From Flavobacterium praedii (GTDB lineage: Bacteria > Bacteroidota > Bacteroidia > Flavobacteriales > Flavobacteriaceae), in NCBI RefSeq assembly GCF_026810365.1, contig NZ_CP113948.1, positions 2,815,001 to 2,879,000 of the forward strand: a DNA stretch of 64,000 nucleotides. The letters are read 5' to 3'. The notes beneath the pieces were generated by a model. The model was not told where the DNA came from. It saw nothing but the letters and a program-made list of their open reading frames with translations, and did no database searches. Both the position numbers and the translations under genes were made by a program. Shown piece after piece: positions 44,620 to 53,075 of the stretch; the stretch's first letter is position 1, and each line of letters starts with the position of its first letter.

Positions 44620-44985
44620 ATGCAATCAGAACAGTTAAATTACATCCCAGTATTCATGCAGCTTATTTTGGCCGTAGGATTTGTTGTAAGTATGATAATA
44701 ATCTCTGGCAAACTTGGACCAAAAAGATCATCTAAAAACAAAGATAAAAATTTCGAATGTGGTATTGAATCAGTTGGTAATGCACGAATTCCATTCTCTG
44801 TTAAATATTTCTTGGTAGCTATATTATTTGTTCTTTTTGACGTTGAAGTTATATTTCTTTACCCTTGGGCTGTGAATTTCAAAGAGTTAGGTATCGAAGG
44901 TATGATAAAAATGATTATTTTTATGGCGTTACTTTTAGTTGGTTTTTTCTATATCATCAAAAAGAAAGCCTTAGAGTGGGAATAA
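44620..44985 (+). CDS. nuoA: NADH-quinone oxidoreductase subunit A
   Basis: This 121-residue membrane subunit of complex I has three helices, with the conserved FECGIESVGNARIPFSVKYF loop between helices 1 and 2 and the acidic LFDVEVIFLYPWA in helix 2. It lies at the quinone-site junction between peripheral and membrane arms. It is the first gene of the 14-gene nuo operon behind a clear promoter. Confidence 0.96.
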   Translation: MQSEQLNYIPVFMQLILAVGFVVSMIIISGKLGPKRSSKNKDKNFECGIESVGNARIPFSVKYFLVAILFVLFDVEVIFLYPWAVNFKELGIEGMIKMIIFMALLLVGFFYIIKKKALEWE

Positions 44986-45063
44986 AATATTTTAAATTAT
45001 AAATGTTGAATTATAAATTAATTAAACCATTTCAAATTCAACATGCAAAATAAAAAAAATAAA

Positions 45064-45612
45064 ATGAGTGATTCAAATATAAATATGGTTGCCCCACCAG
45101 AAGGAGTTGTAGGAGAAGGGTTCTTTGCTACAAAACTTAATGACGTAGTTGGATTAGCCCGTGCTAATTCACTTTGGCCTTTACCATTTGCTACATCTTG
45201 CTGTGGTATCGAATTTATGGCAACAATGGCTTCTCATTATGATCTAGCCCGTTTTGGGTCAGAAAGAGTGAGCTTTTCACCACGCCAAGCTGATATGCTC
45301 ATGGTAATGGGAACAATATCAAAAAAAATGGCACCTATTTTACGTCAAGTTTATGAACAAATGGCAGAACCAAGATGGGTTATAGCCGTTGGTGCTTGCG
45401 CTTCATCAGGAGGAGTTTTCGACACTTATTCTGTTTTACAAGGAATAGACAAAGTAATCCCAGTAGATGTTTACGTTCCTGGTTGTCCTCCACGTCCTGA
45501 ACAAATTGTAGATGGTGTTATGAAACTACAAGAATTAGTACGTAGTGAATCTGTAAGAAGAAGAAGTTCACCTGAGTATCAAGAATTATTGGCATCTTAT
45601 AACATTCAATAA
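45064..45612 (+). CDS. nuoB: NADH-quinone oxidoreductase subunit B
   Basis: This 182-residue peripheral-arm subunit carries the terminal [4Fe-4S] cluster N2. Cluster ligands are in the tandem cysteines SCCGIEF, in GACASSGG and in PGCPPRPE. I chose MSDSNINMVAPPEG (45064) over the ATG at 45043, which would add a Lys/Asn-rich heptapeptide. nuoC starts 5 bp after its stop. Confidence 0.96.
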   Translation: MSDSNINMVAPPEGVVGEGFFATKLNDVVGLARANSLWPLPFATSCCGIEFMATMASHYDLARFGSERVSFSPRQADMLMVMGTISKKMAPILRQVYEQMAEPRWVIAVGACASSGGVFDTYSVLQGIDKVIPVDVYVPGCPPRPEQIVDGVMKLQELVRSESVRRRSSPEYQELLASYNIQ

Positions 45613-45617
45613 GTAAA

Positions 45618-46139
45618 ATGGCTTTAGAAACAACAGAAATTCAAGATAAATTAATAGAAACATTTGGCTCAAAGGTTTCTGCATTCAATCAAGATAAAGA
45701 TATTTTTTCTTTTGAAATGGATTCAGATATTAATACAGCAGTCATTCTTTTTTTAAAAAATGATCCTATTTTACGTTTTCACTTTTTAACAGATTTGTGC
45801 GGCGTACATTATCCAGATAATGAAGAAAACGAACAATTTGCAGTAGTGTATCATCTACACAATTGGTATGAAAACAAACGAATTCGTATCAAAACATTCT
45901 TAAACGGATCGAAACCAGAAATTAAAACTATTTCAAATATATTTTTAAGTTCAAATTGGATGGAAAGAGAATCCTATGATTTCTTCGGAATCAATTTCAT
46001 AGGACATCCACAGTTAAAACGTATTTTAAATATGGACGAAATGATATCTTTCCCAATGCGAAAAGAATTTCCAATGGAAGACAGTGGAAGGACAGATAAA
46101 GATGATCGATATTTTGGAAGAACAACTATCAATCAATAG
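45618..46139 (+). CDS. nuoC: NADH-quinone oxidoreductase subunit C
   Basis: This 173-residue 30-kDa-type peripheral subunit shows the family signature ERESYDFFGINFIGHPQLKR followed by RKEFPMED. It is separate from NuoD, unlike the NuoCD fusion of E. coli. It helps position the quinone site. It follows nuoB by 5 bp. Confidence 0.95.
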   Translation: MALETTEIQDKLIETFGSKVSAFNQDKDIFSFEMDSDINTAVILFLKNDPILRFHFLTDLCGVHYPDNEENEQFAVVYHLHNWYENKRIRIKTFLNGSKPEIKTISNIFLSSNWMERESYDFFGINFIGHPQLKRILNMDEMISFPMRKEFPMEDSGRTDKDDRYFGRTTINQ

Positions 46140-46183
46140 GCAAAGGCAATTTTTTTTAAAACATAATTTTTCACATTAAATAA

Positions 46184-47422
46184 ATGTCAGAACTATTATT
46201 ACCACCAGAGCATCGCTATGCTAAAATAATCAAAGAGAGACACAATGAAGACGGAAGCGAGCTTTCCATTCTAAATTTAGGTCCTACACATCCAGCCACG
46301 CACGGTATTTTTCAAAATATCTTGTTAATGGATGGTGAAAAAATTCTAGAAGCAGAACCAACCATTGGTTACATTCATAGAGCTTTTGAAAAAATAGCCG
46401 AAAATCGTCCTTTTTATCAAATCACACCGCTTACAGATAGGATGAACTATTGTTCTTCTCCCATTAATAATATGGGATGGTGGATGACATTAGAAAAATT
46501 ATTGAATATTGAAGTTCCAAAAAGAGCCCAATATTTAAGAGTTATAGTTATGGAATTGGCTCGTATTACCGATCACTTGATCTGTAACTCAATTCTAGGA
46601 GTAGATACTGGAGCTTATACGGGATTTCTTTATGTTTTTCAATTTAGAGAAAAAGTATATGAAATCTATGAAGAAATTTGTGGAGCTCGCTTGACAACAA
46701 ATATGGGTAGAATTGGAGGTTTCGAAAGAGACTGGTCACCAAAAGCATTTGAATTATTAGAAGTGTTTTTAAAAGATTTCCCAATTGCTTGGAAAGAATT
46801 TGAAAACTTATTCGAAAGAAATAGAATATTTATTGACAGAACTGTAAATGTGGGAGCCATAACTGCAGAGAAAGCGATGGCTTATGGATTTACAGGTCCA
46901 AATTTACGTGCTGCAGGTGTTGACTACGATGTACGCGTCGCACACCCATACAGTTCCTATGAAGATTTTGATTTTATAGTTCCTGTTGGCAAATCTGGAG
47001 ATACTTACGATCGTTTTTGTGTTCGAAATGCAGAAGTTTGGGAAAGTTTAAGTATTATTCGTCAAGCATTAGAAAAAATGCCAAAAGGAAATGAATACCA
47101 TGCCGAAGTACCAGAATACTACCTTCCTCCAAAAGAAGATGTATATCATAATATGGAATCTTTAATTTACCATTTCAAGATTGTAATGGGTGAAGTTCCA
47201 GTTCCAGTAGCCGAAATTTATCATGCCGTAGAAGGTGGTAATGGAGAATTAGGGTTTTATTTACAGACAGATGGAAGTAGAACCCCATATAGATTGCATT
47301 TCAGAAGACCTTGCTTTATTTATTATCAAGCCTATCCTGACATGATTAAAGGTTCAATGTTATCTGATGCAATTGTTATTTTATCAAGTTTAAATGTTAT
47401 TGCTGGAGAATTAGACGCTTAA
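46184..47422 (+). CDS. nuoD: NADH-quinone oxidoreductase subunit D
   Basis: This 412-residue 49-kDa-type subunit forms the quinone pocket with NuoB. Visible are LGPTHPATHGIFQN with the pocket histidines, IGYIHRAFEKIAEN, TDRMNYCSSPINN and the GGNGELGFYLQTDG end region. The C-terminal ELDA differs slightly from the usual ...GEVDR ending, as expected for this phylum. It is an operon member. Confidence 0.96.
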   Translation: MSELLLPPEHRYAKIIKERHNEDGSELSILNLGPTHPATHGIFQNILLMDGEKILEAEPTIGYIHRAFEKIAENRPFYQITPLTDRMNYCSSPINNMGWWMTLEKLLNIEVPKRAQYLRVIVMELARITDHLICNSILGVDTGAYTGFLYVFQFREKVYEIYEEICGARLTTNMGRIGGFERDWSPKAFELLEVFLKDFPIAWKEFENLFERNRIFIDRTVNVGAITAEKAMAYGFTGPNLRAAGVDYDVRVAHPYSSYEDFDFIVPVGKSGDTYDRFCVRNAEVWESLSIIRQALEKMPKGNEYHAEVPEYYLPPKEDVYHNMESLIYHFKIVMGEVPVPVAEIYHAVEGGNGELGFYLQTDGSRTPYRLHFRRPCFIYYQAYPDMIKGSMLSDAIVILSSLNVIAGELDA

Positions 47423-47504
47423 TGAAATTATAAATGATGAATTTTAAATTATAAATTATTCGAAAACATTTAAAATTTGTAATTCAAAATTTAAAATAAT
47501 TAAA
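47423..47504. repeat. AT-rich palindromic spacer between nuoD and nuoE
   Basis: The 82 bp is almost only A and T, with words such as TTTAAATTATAAATTATT and their complements on both sides of a CG centre (ATTCGAAAACA). Similar low-complexity spacers lie before nuoB, before nuoG (49405-49488) and between odhA and odhB (5986-6065). Confidence 0.55.
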
Positions 47505-48035
47505 ATGGAAAGAACACATTACAAACAAGAAATAAATATGACCAGCGCCTTGATGTCCCGCATCAATGAACTAATCAGTCATTATCCAGAAGATAAAAGA
47601 AAATCAGCTTTACTTCCCGTTTTACACGAAGTTCAAGATGCTCATGACAATTGGTTGAGTATTGAATTACAAGACAAAGTTGCCGAAATTTTACATATCA
47701 AACCTATAGAAGTATACGAAGTGGTTACTTTTTACACCATGTATAACCAAAAACCTATTGGTAAATACATGTTTGAATTTTGCCAAACTTCACCTTGCTG
47801 CCTAAATGGTGTAGAAGATTTAATGGATTATACCTGTGAAAAACTAGGCGTTCCTGTAGGAGAAATTACAGCTGACGGTCTTTTTGAAGTAAGAGGTGTA
47901 GAGTGTTTAGGTGCTTGTGGTTATGCACCGATGATGCAGTTGGGAGATTTTTACAAAGAACATTTGAACAAAGAGAAAATCGACCAGTTAATAGCCGATT
48001 GCAAAGACGATAAAATAATATTACACGATAAATAA
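47505..48035 (+). CDS. nuoE: NADH-quinone oxidoreductase subunit E
   Basis: This 176-residue thioredoxin-like subunit binds the [2Fe-2S] cluster N1a, with ligands in CQTSPCC and CLGACGYAP. The helical N-terminus (LISHYPEDKRKSALLPVLHEVQD) is typical. An internal ATG at residue 12 is a less likely start. nuoF begins one base after its stop, so the NADH module NuoEFG is tightly coupled. Confidence 0.95.
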   Translation: MERTHYKQEINMTSALMSRINELISHYPEDKRKSALLPVLHEVQDAHDNWLSIELQDKVAEILHIKPIEVYEVVTFYTMYNQKPIGKYMFEFCQTSPCCLNGVEDLMDYTCEKLGVPVGEITADGLFEVRGVECLGACGYAPMMQLGDFYKEHLNKEKIDQLIADCKDDKIILHDK

Positions 48036-48036
48036 T

Positions 48037-49404
48037 ATGTCACAAAAAATATTATTAGACAAAATCAATATTCCTGGGATTAAAACCTATGAAGTATATC
48101 GCCAAAACGGAGGTTATGCCTCTGTAGAAAAAGCGTTGAAAACCTTAACTCCAGACGAAGTAGTAGAAGAAGTAAAAACTTCGGGATTACGTGGTCGTGG
48201 TGGTGCTGGTTTCCCTGCAGGAATGAAATGGAGTTTTATAGATAAAAAATCAGGAAAACCTAGACATTTGGTTTGCAATGCTGATGAATCTGAACCAGGA
48301 ACGTTCAAAGACCGTTATTTGATGGAATTTATTCCTCACTTATTGATCGAAGGGATGATCACATCAAGTTACGCCTTGGGCGCTAACCTATCCTATATCT
48401 ACATTCGTGGAGAATACATGTGGGTTTTCAAGATTTTGGAAAGAGCCATTGCTGAAGCAAAAGCAGCAGGTTTTTTAGGAAAAAATATTTTAGGATCTGG
48501 ATTTGATTTAGAACTTCATGTACATTGCGGTGCCGGAGCTTACATTTGTGGTGAAGAAACTGCCTTGATCGAATCATTGGAAGGAAAAAGAGGTAATCCT
48601 CGTATCAAACCACCATTCCCTGCCGTTTCAGGACTTTGGGCAAATCCAACCGTGGTAAATAATGTGGAAACTATCGCTGCTGTGCCATGGATAGTAAATA
48701 ATTCAGGTGCTGATTATGCTAAAATTGGTATCGGCAGATCTACAGGAACCAAATTAATCTCAGCTTCAGGTCATATCAAAAATCCAGGAGTTTATGAAAT
48801 AGAATTGGGATTAAGCGTTTATGAGTTCATGAACTCTGATGAATATCTTGGAGGAATGAGTTCTGATCGCCCACTAAAAGCTTTTGTCCCTGGAGGAAGT
48901 TCTGTTCCCGTTTTACCAGCACATTTAATTTATAAAACTGCAGCAGGTGAAGATCGTTTGATGTCTTATGAATCCTTAAGTGACGGGGGGTTTGCTACCG
49001 GATCTATGTTGGGTTCTGGAGGATTTATTGTTTATAATGACACTTCTTGTATAGTTCGTAATACTTGGAATTTCTCTCGTTTTTATCACCATGAAAGTTG
49101 TGGCCAATGTACGCCATGTAGAGAAGGTACAGGATGGATGGAGAAAGTATTGCATCGTATAGAAAATGGACACGGACGCGAAGAAGATATCGATTTGTTA
49201 TTGAGCATTCAAAGCAAAATAGAAGGAAACACAATTTGTCCCCTTGGAGATGCAGCAGCTTGGCCAGTAGCCGCAGCGATTCGACACTTTAGAGATGAAT
49301 TTGAATATCATATCCGTTTTCCGGAAAAGATAAAAAATAGAGACCATTTTGTTGCCGAACCTTTTGAAAAAGTGAAGCATCTAGTTTCTAAAGTAATAGT
49401 ATAA
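48037..49404 (+). CDS. nuoF: NADH-quinone oxidoreductase subunit F
   Basis: This 455-residue subunit binds NADH and FMN and the [4Fe-4S] cluster N3. The glycine-rich nucleotide loop is LRGRGGAGFPAGMKW, the FMN region CNADESEPGTFKDR, HCGAGAYICGEETAL follows, and the cluster ligands lie in ESCGQCTPCREG with a later CPLGDAA. The length is normal. It lies in the operon between nuoE and nuoG. Confidence 0.96.
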   Translation: MSQKILLDKINIPGIKTYEVYRQNGGYASVEKALKTLTPDEVVEEVKTSGLRGRGGAGFPAGMKWSFIDKKSGKPRHLVCNADESEPGTFKDRYLMEFIPHLLIEGMITSSYALGANLSYIYIRGEYMWVFKILERAIAEAKAAGFLGKNILGSGFDLELHVHCGAGAYICGEETALIESLEGKRGNPRIKPPFPAVSGLWANPTVVNNVETIAAVPWIVNNSGADYAKIGIGRSTGTKLISASGHIKNPGVYEIELGLSVYEFMNSDEYLGGMSSDRPLKAFVPGGSSVPVLPAHLIYKTAAGEDRLMSYESLSDGGFATGSMLGSGGFIVYNDTSCIVRNTWNFSRFYHHESCGQCTPCREGTGWMEKVLHRIENGHGREEDIDLLLSIQSKIEGNTICPLGDAAAWPVAAAIRHFRDEFEYHIRFPEKIKNRDHFVAEPFEKVKHLVSKVIV

Positions 49405-49488
49405 TTTAAAAGTCAGAAGTTGGAAGTTAAAAGTTACTAGTGGCAACACTTAAACTTTTAAACTTATAAACTTTTAAACAAAAATAGA

Positions 49489-50520
49489 ATGAAAGTAACC
49501 ATAGACGGTCAAGAAATTGAAGTAGAAGCAGGTACAACGATCTTGCAAGCTGCGCGTATGATTGGTGGAGAAGTTGTTCCGCCAGCGATGTGCTATTATT
49601 CTAAACTAAAAGGGAGCGGTGGAAAATGCCGTTGTTGTTTAGTGGATGTAACCAAAGGTAGTGATGCTGACCCAAGACCAATGCCAAAATTAATGGCTTC
49701 TTGTGTAACAGGTTGTCAAGACGGAATGGAAATCGCCAGCAAGGCATCTCCAAGAGTTCAAGAAGCAAGAAAATCAGTAACTGAATTTTTGTTAATTAAT
49801 CACCCGCTTGATTGTCCAATTTGTGACCAAGCTGGAGAATGTGATTTGCAAAACTTAAGCTTCGAACACGGAAAATCAGAATCCCGTTTTATTGAGGAAA
49901 AAAGAACTTTTGAACCGGAAGATATCGGTCCAAATATTCAATTACACATGAACCGCTGTATTTTATGTCAAAGATGTGTGCAAGTAGCCGATCAATTGAC
50001 AGACGATCGTGTTCATGGAGTAATGGATCGCGGTGATCATGCGAATATCTCTACTTGTATTTCAAAAGCCATAACGAATGAGTTTTCTGGAAATATGATT
50101 GATGTTTGTCCGGTTGGCGCTTTGACTGATAAAACTTTTAGATTCAAATCAAGAGTTTGGTTTAACAAGCCTTATAATGCACACAGAGAATGTACTACTC
50201 CAGGTTGTTGCGGAAATACAACGGTTTGGATGTTTGGAAACGAAATTCAACGTGTTACAGGTCGTAAAGATGAGTTTCATGAAGTAGAAGAATTCATTTG
50301 CAACACATGTCGTTTTGACAAAAAAGAAGTGACTGACTGGGTAATTGAAGGACCTCGTGAATTTGAAAAAGATTCAGTTATAAATCAAAACAACTATACT
50401 CAAAAATTAGAAAAAGTTGAGATTGCTACTGAGAAAAACATTCTTTTGGGTAGAGATCAAGATAGAAAAAAAATAAGTATGGCTGCCAATCCATTGGACA
50501 CTAACACTAAAAAATCTTAA
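49489..50520 (+). CDS. nuoG: NADH-quinone oxidoreductase subunit G, short form
   Basis: This 343-residue iron-sulfur subunit has an N-terminal ferredoxin-like domain for [2Fe-2S] (AMCYYSKLKGSGGKCRCCLVD), the His/Cys cluster motif HPLDCPICDQAGECDLQ, and a [4Fe-4S] set CILCQRCVQVAD...CPVGALTD. Only the beginning of the molybdopterin-oxidoreductase-like region remains (ECTTPGCCGNTTVWMFGNEI; CNTCRFDKKEV). E. coli NuoG has about 900 residues, so some 550 are missing, with no frameshift or remnant: nuoH starts 4 bp after the stop. The short form appears intact rather than broken. Confidence 0.93.
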   Translation: MKVTIDGQEIEVEAGTTILQAARMIGGEVVPPAMCYYSKLKGSGGKCRCCLVDVTKGSDADPRPMPKLMASCVTGCQDGMEIASKASPRVQEARKSVTEFLLINHPLDCPICDQAGECDLQNLSFEHGKSESRFIEEKRTFEPEDIGPNIQLHMNRCILCQRCVQVADQLTDDRVHGVMDRGDHANISTCISKAITNEFSGNMIDVCPVGALTDKTFRFKSRVWFNKPYNAHRECTTPGCCGNTTVWMFGNEIQRVTGRKDEFHEVEEFICNTCRFDKKEVTDWVIEGPREFEKDSVINQNNYTQKLEKVEIATEKNILLGRDQDRKKISMAANPLDTNTKKS

Positions 50521-50523
50521 AAA

Positions 50524-51576
50524 ATGGAAAGTACATTTATTATAGAAAAAAGTGTTGTTATAGTAGTGGTTTTTGCCCTTACTATGTTGATGGCGATGTA
50601 TTCTACATGGGCAGAACGTAAAGTAGCCGCTTGGTTACAAGACAGAATTGGGCCAAATAGAGCAGGACCACTTGGTTTATTCCAACCGCTTGCTGATGGT
50701 TTAAAATTGTTTTCAAAAGAAGAATTTTTCCCAAACACACCGAATAAATTTTTGTTTGTTGTAGGTCCAGCGATTGCTATGAGTACCGCTTTGATGACCA
50801 GCGCTGTTATTCCTTGGGGTGATAAACTACATTTATTTGGAAGAGACATTTTATTACAAGCAACTGATATCAACATTGCCATATTGTATGTTTTTGGAGT
50901 GGTTTCTCTAGGTGTTTATGGTATTATGATTGGTGGTTGGGCATCCAACAATAAGTTCTCATTAATTAGTTCTATTAGAGCAGCTTCACAAATGGTATCT
51001 TATGAAGTAGCAATGGGATTGTCTATAATCGCTTTGATTATGATGACAGGAACATTAAGTTTAAAAGAAATCTCCTTACAACAATCCGAATGGCATTGGA
51101 ATGTATTCTATCAACCGATAACCTTCTTGATTTTCTTGATTTGTTCTTTTGCTGAGTTAAACAGAACGCCTTTCGATTTAGCAGAATGTGAATCAGAATT
51201 AATTGGTGGATATCATACCGAATATTCTTCAATGAAAATGGGATTCTATTTATTTGCTGAATATGCAAATATGTTTATAACCTCCACAATTTTGGCTGTA
51301 CTATTCTTTGGTGGATACAATTATCCTGGAATGGGTTGGGCAGTAGAGCATTGGGGCGTAAATATTGCCAACGTAATAGGAATGGCTGTATTGTTTATTA
51401 AACTATGTGGTTTCATTTTCTTTATCATGTGGGTTCGTTGGACAATACCAAGATTTAGATACGATCAATTGATGCATTTGGGATGGAGAATATTGATTCC
51501 GCTTGCTATAATCAATATCATGATTACTGGAGTTGTGCTTTTGAGAAGTGAAATAGCTGTTTATTTCGGATTTTAA
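50524..51576 (+). CDS. nuoH: NADH-quinone oxidoreductase subunit H
   Basis: This 350-residue multi-helix membrane subunit links the two arms and lines the quinone tunnel. The conserved segments are TWAERKVAAWLQDRIGPNRAGPLG, QPLADGLKLFSKEE, ISSIRAASQMVSYEVAMGL and FAELNRTPFDLAECESELIGG YHTEYS (read as two neighbouring pieces). The length is standard. A repeat element separates it from nuoI. Confidence 0.96.
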   Translation: MESTFIIEKSVVIVVVFALTMLMAMYSTWAERKVAAWLQDRIGPNRAGPLGLFQPLADGLKLFSKEEFFPNTPNKFLFVVGPAIAMSTALMTSAVIPWGDKLHLFGRDILLQATDINIAILYVFGVVSLGVYGIMIGGWASNNKFSLISSIRAASQMVSYEVAMGLSIIALIMMTGTLSLKEISLQQSEWHWNVFYQPITFLIFLICSFAELNRTPFDLAECESELIGGYHTEYSSMKMGFYLFAEYANMFITSTILAVLFFGGYNYPGMGWAVEHWGVNIANVIGMAVLFIKLCGFIFFIMWVRWTIPRFRYDQLMHLGWRILIPLAIINIMITGVVLLRSEIAVYFGF

Positions 51577-51599
51577 TAGAACCAAATCACAATGTTAAC

Positions 51600-51682
51600 G
51601 GGGACTAGCCCTGATAGAAGTGGAAATCCTTTTATGTTTTTCTTTAAAACATAAAAGATTGCAGCGGATAGCAGGATTAGCT
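51600..51682. repeat. Structured repeat between nuoH and nuoI
   Basis: The element runs from GGGGACTAGCCCTGATAGAA to GCGGATAGCAGGATTAGCTA. Its central stem, ATCCTTTTATGTTTT against AAAACATAAAAGAT, is surrounded by weaker outer pairing. From memory, elements of this wording recur in Flavobacterium genomes; that needs a search. It lies inside the transcript. Confidence 0.65.
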
Positions 51683-51700
51683 ACAAATAAAAAATATAAA

Positions 51701-52246
51701 ATGTCAATAGAAACTATATCCTTATCAGGAAGAAAAAAAATGGTCTCCAACAAAGAGATGACTTTTTTGGAACGCATGTATCTGATTGCGATTGTAAAAG
51801 GTTTGATCATTACGCTGAAGCATTTATTCAGAAAAAAAGCAACTATACAATATCCGGAACAGGTTCGTGAGATGAGTCCCGTGTACCGCGGACAACACAT
51901 GTTGAAACGTGATGAACAAGGTAGAGAAAACTGTACTGCCTGCGGGTTATGTGCATTGTCTTGTCCTGCTGAAGCGATTACTATGAAAGCGGCAGAACGT
52001 AAGGCGAATGAAAAGCATTTGTACAGAGAAGAGAAATATGCAGAGATTTATGAGATTAATATGTTGAGATGTATTTTTTGCGGTCTTTGTGAAGAAGCTT
52101 GTCCAAAAGATGCCATTTATTTAACAATTTCTAAAGAATTGGTTCCATCCAGTTATGACAGAGAAGATTTCATTTTTGGAAAAGATAAACTAGTTATGCC
52201 ACTAGAAATGGCTATAAAAAACACTCAACTTAAAAACGCTAACTAA
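51701..52246 (+). CDS. nuoI: NADH-quinone oxidoreductase subunit I
   Basis: This 181-residue subunit holds two [4Fe-4S] clusters, N6a and N6b, with ligands in CTACGLCALSCPAEAI and CIFCGLCEEACPKDAI. The start MSIETISLSGRKK at 51701 is preferred: the frame upstream (from 51620) translates the repeat element. It overlaps the nuoJ start by one base. Confidence 0.95.
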   Translation: MSIETISLSGRKKMVSNKEMTFLERMYLIAIVKGLIITLKHLFRKKATIQYPEQVREMSPVYRGQHMLKRDEQGRENCTACGLCALSCPAEAITMKAAERKANEKHLYREEKYAEIYEINMLRCIFCGLCEEACPKDAIYLTISKELVPSSYDREDFIFGKDKLVMPLEMAIKNTQLKNAN

Positions 52247-52755
52247 TGTCAACAGTACTTATTCTATTTTGCGTATTGTCTGCAATCACTTTGCTAACTG
52301 CCTTTTTAACTATTTTTAGCAGAAATCCGATACATAGCGCTATTTACTTGGTGATTTGTTTTTTCTCTATAGCAGGACATTATTTATTATTAAACGCACA
52401 GTTTTTGGCCATCGTACATATCATTGTCTATTCTGGAGCGATCATGATTTTATTATTGTTTACCATAATGTTGATGAATCTTAATGAAGCCGACGAAGTG
52501 CACAAACCGAGATTTACAAGATTAGGGGCAATTGTATCGTTTTGTTTGGTGTGTTTGGTTTTGATAAAAATCTTTATTGATTCAAAACCAATTGTTGAAT
52601 ATGACTATACGGGAGAAGATTACCAATCGATAAAAGTGCTTGGAAAAGCTTTATTGAATGAATATATGGTACCTTTTGAATTTGCTTCCGTTTTATTATT
52701 GGTAGCAATGATTGGAACGGTGTTATTGTCTAAAAAAGAAAAATTAGAAAAATAA
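52246..52755 (+). CDS. nuoJ: NADH-quinone oxidoreductase subunit J
   Basis: This 169-residue five-helix membrane subunit has the conserved [21 protein letters not shown] and [19 protein letters not shown] segments; the latter holds the helix-3 pi-bulge region. It overlaps nuoI and nuoK by one base each, a sign of translational coupling. Confidence 0.94.
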   Translation: MSTVLILFCVLSAITLLTAFLTIFSRNPIHSAIYLVICFFSIAGHYLLLNAQFLAIVHIIVYSGAIMILLLFTIMLMNLNEADEVHKPRFTRLGAIVSFCLVCLVLIKIFIDSKPIVEYDYTGEDYQSIKVLGKALLNEYMVPFEFASVLLLVAMIGTVLLSKKEKLEK

Positions 52756-53075
52756 TGAACAATATTTTAACTCAAATTGGTATAGAAAACTATATCTTCC
52801 TGTGTGTAACACTATTCTGTATTGGAATTTTTGGGGTTTTATACAGACGAAATGCAATCATTGTATTTATGTCTATTGAAATCATGTTGAATGCTGTTAA
52901 CTTATTGTTTGTGGCTTTCTCAACCTATCACCAAGACACACAAGGACAAGTATTCGTATTTTTCTCTATGGCTGTTGCCGCTGCAGAAGTTGCAGTAGGA
53001 CTGGCCATATTAGTTTCGATATTTAGAAATATTGGATCAATTAGCATCGATAATTTAAAAAACTTAAAAGGATAA
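52755..53075 (+). CDS. nuoK: NADH-quinone oxidoreductase subunit K
   Basis: This 106-residue three-helix membrane subunit carries the proton-path glutamates in [15 protein letters not shown] and in [15 protein letters not shown]. The length is typical. nuoL starts on the next base after its stop. Confidence 0.95.
   Translation: MNNILTQIGIENYIFLCVTLFCIGIFGVLYRRNAIIVFMSIEIMLNAVNLLFVAFSTYHQDTQGQVFVFFSMAVAAAEVAVGLAILVSIFRNIGSISIDNLKNLKG

Noticed and set aside
49489..50520. Frameshifted or truncated nuoG pseudogene
   Set aside because: The frame ends cleanly, nuoH follows after 4 bp, and no downstream remnant of the missing domain exists; it is an intact short form.
51620..51700. N-terminal extension of nuoI
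   Set aside because: The extra 27 codons are read from the repeat element between nuoH and nuoI.
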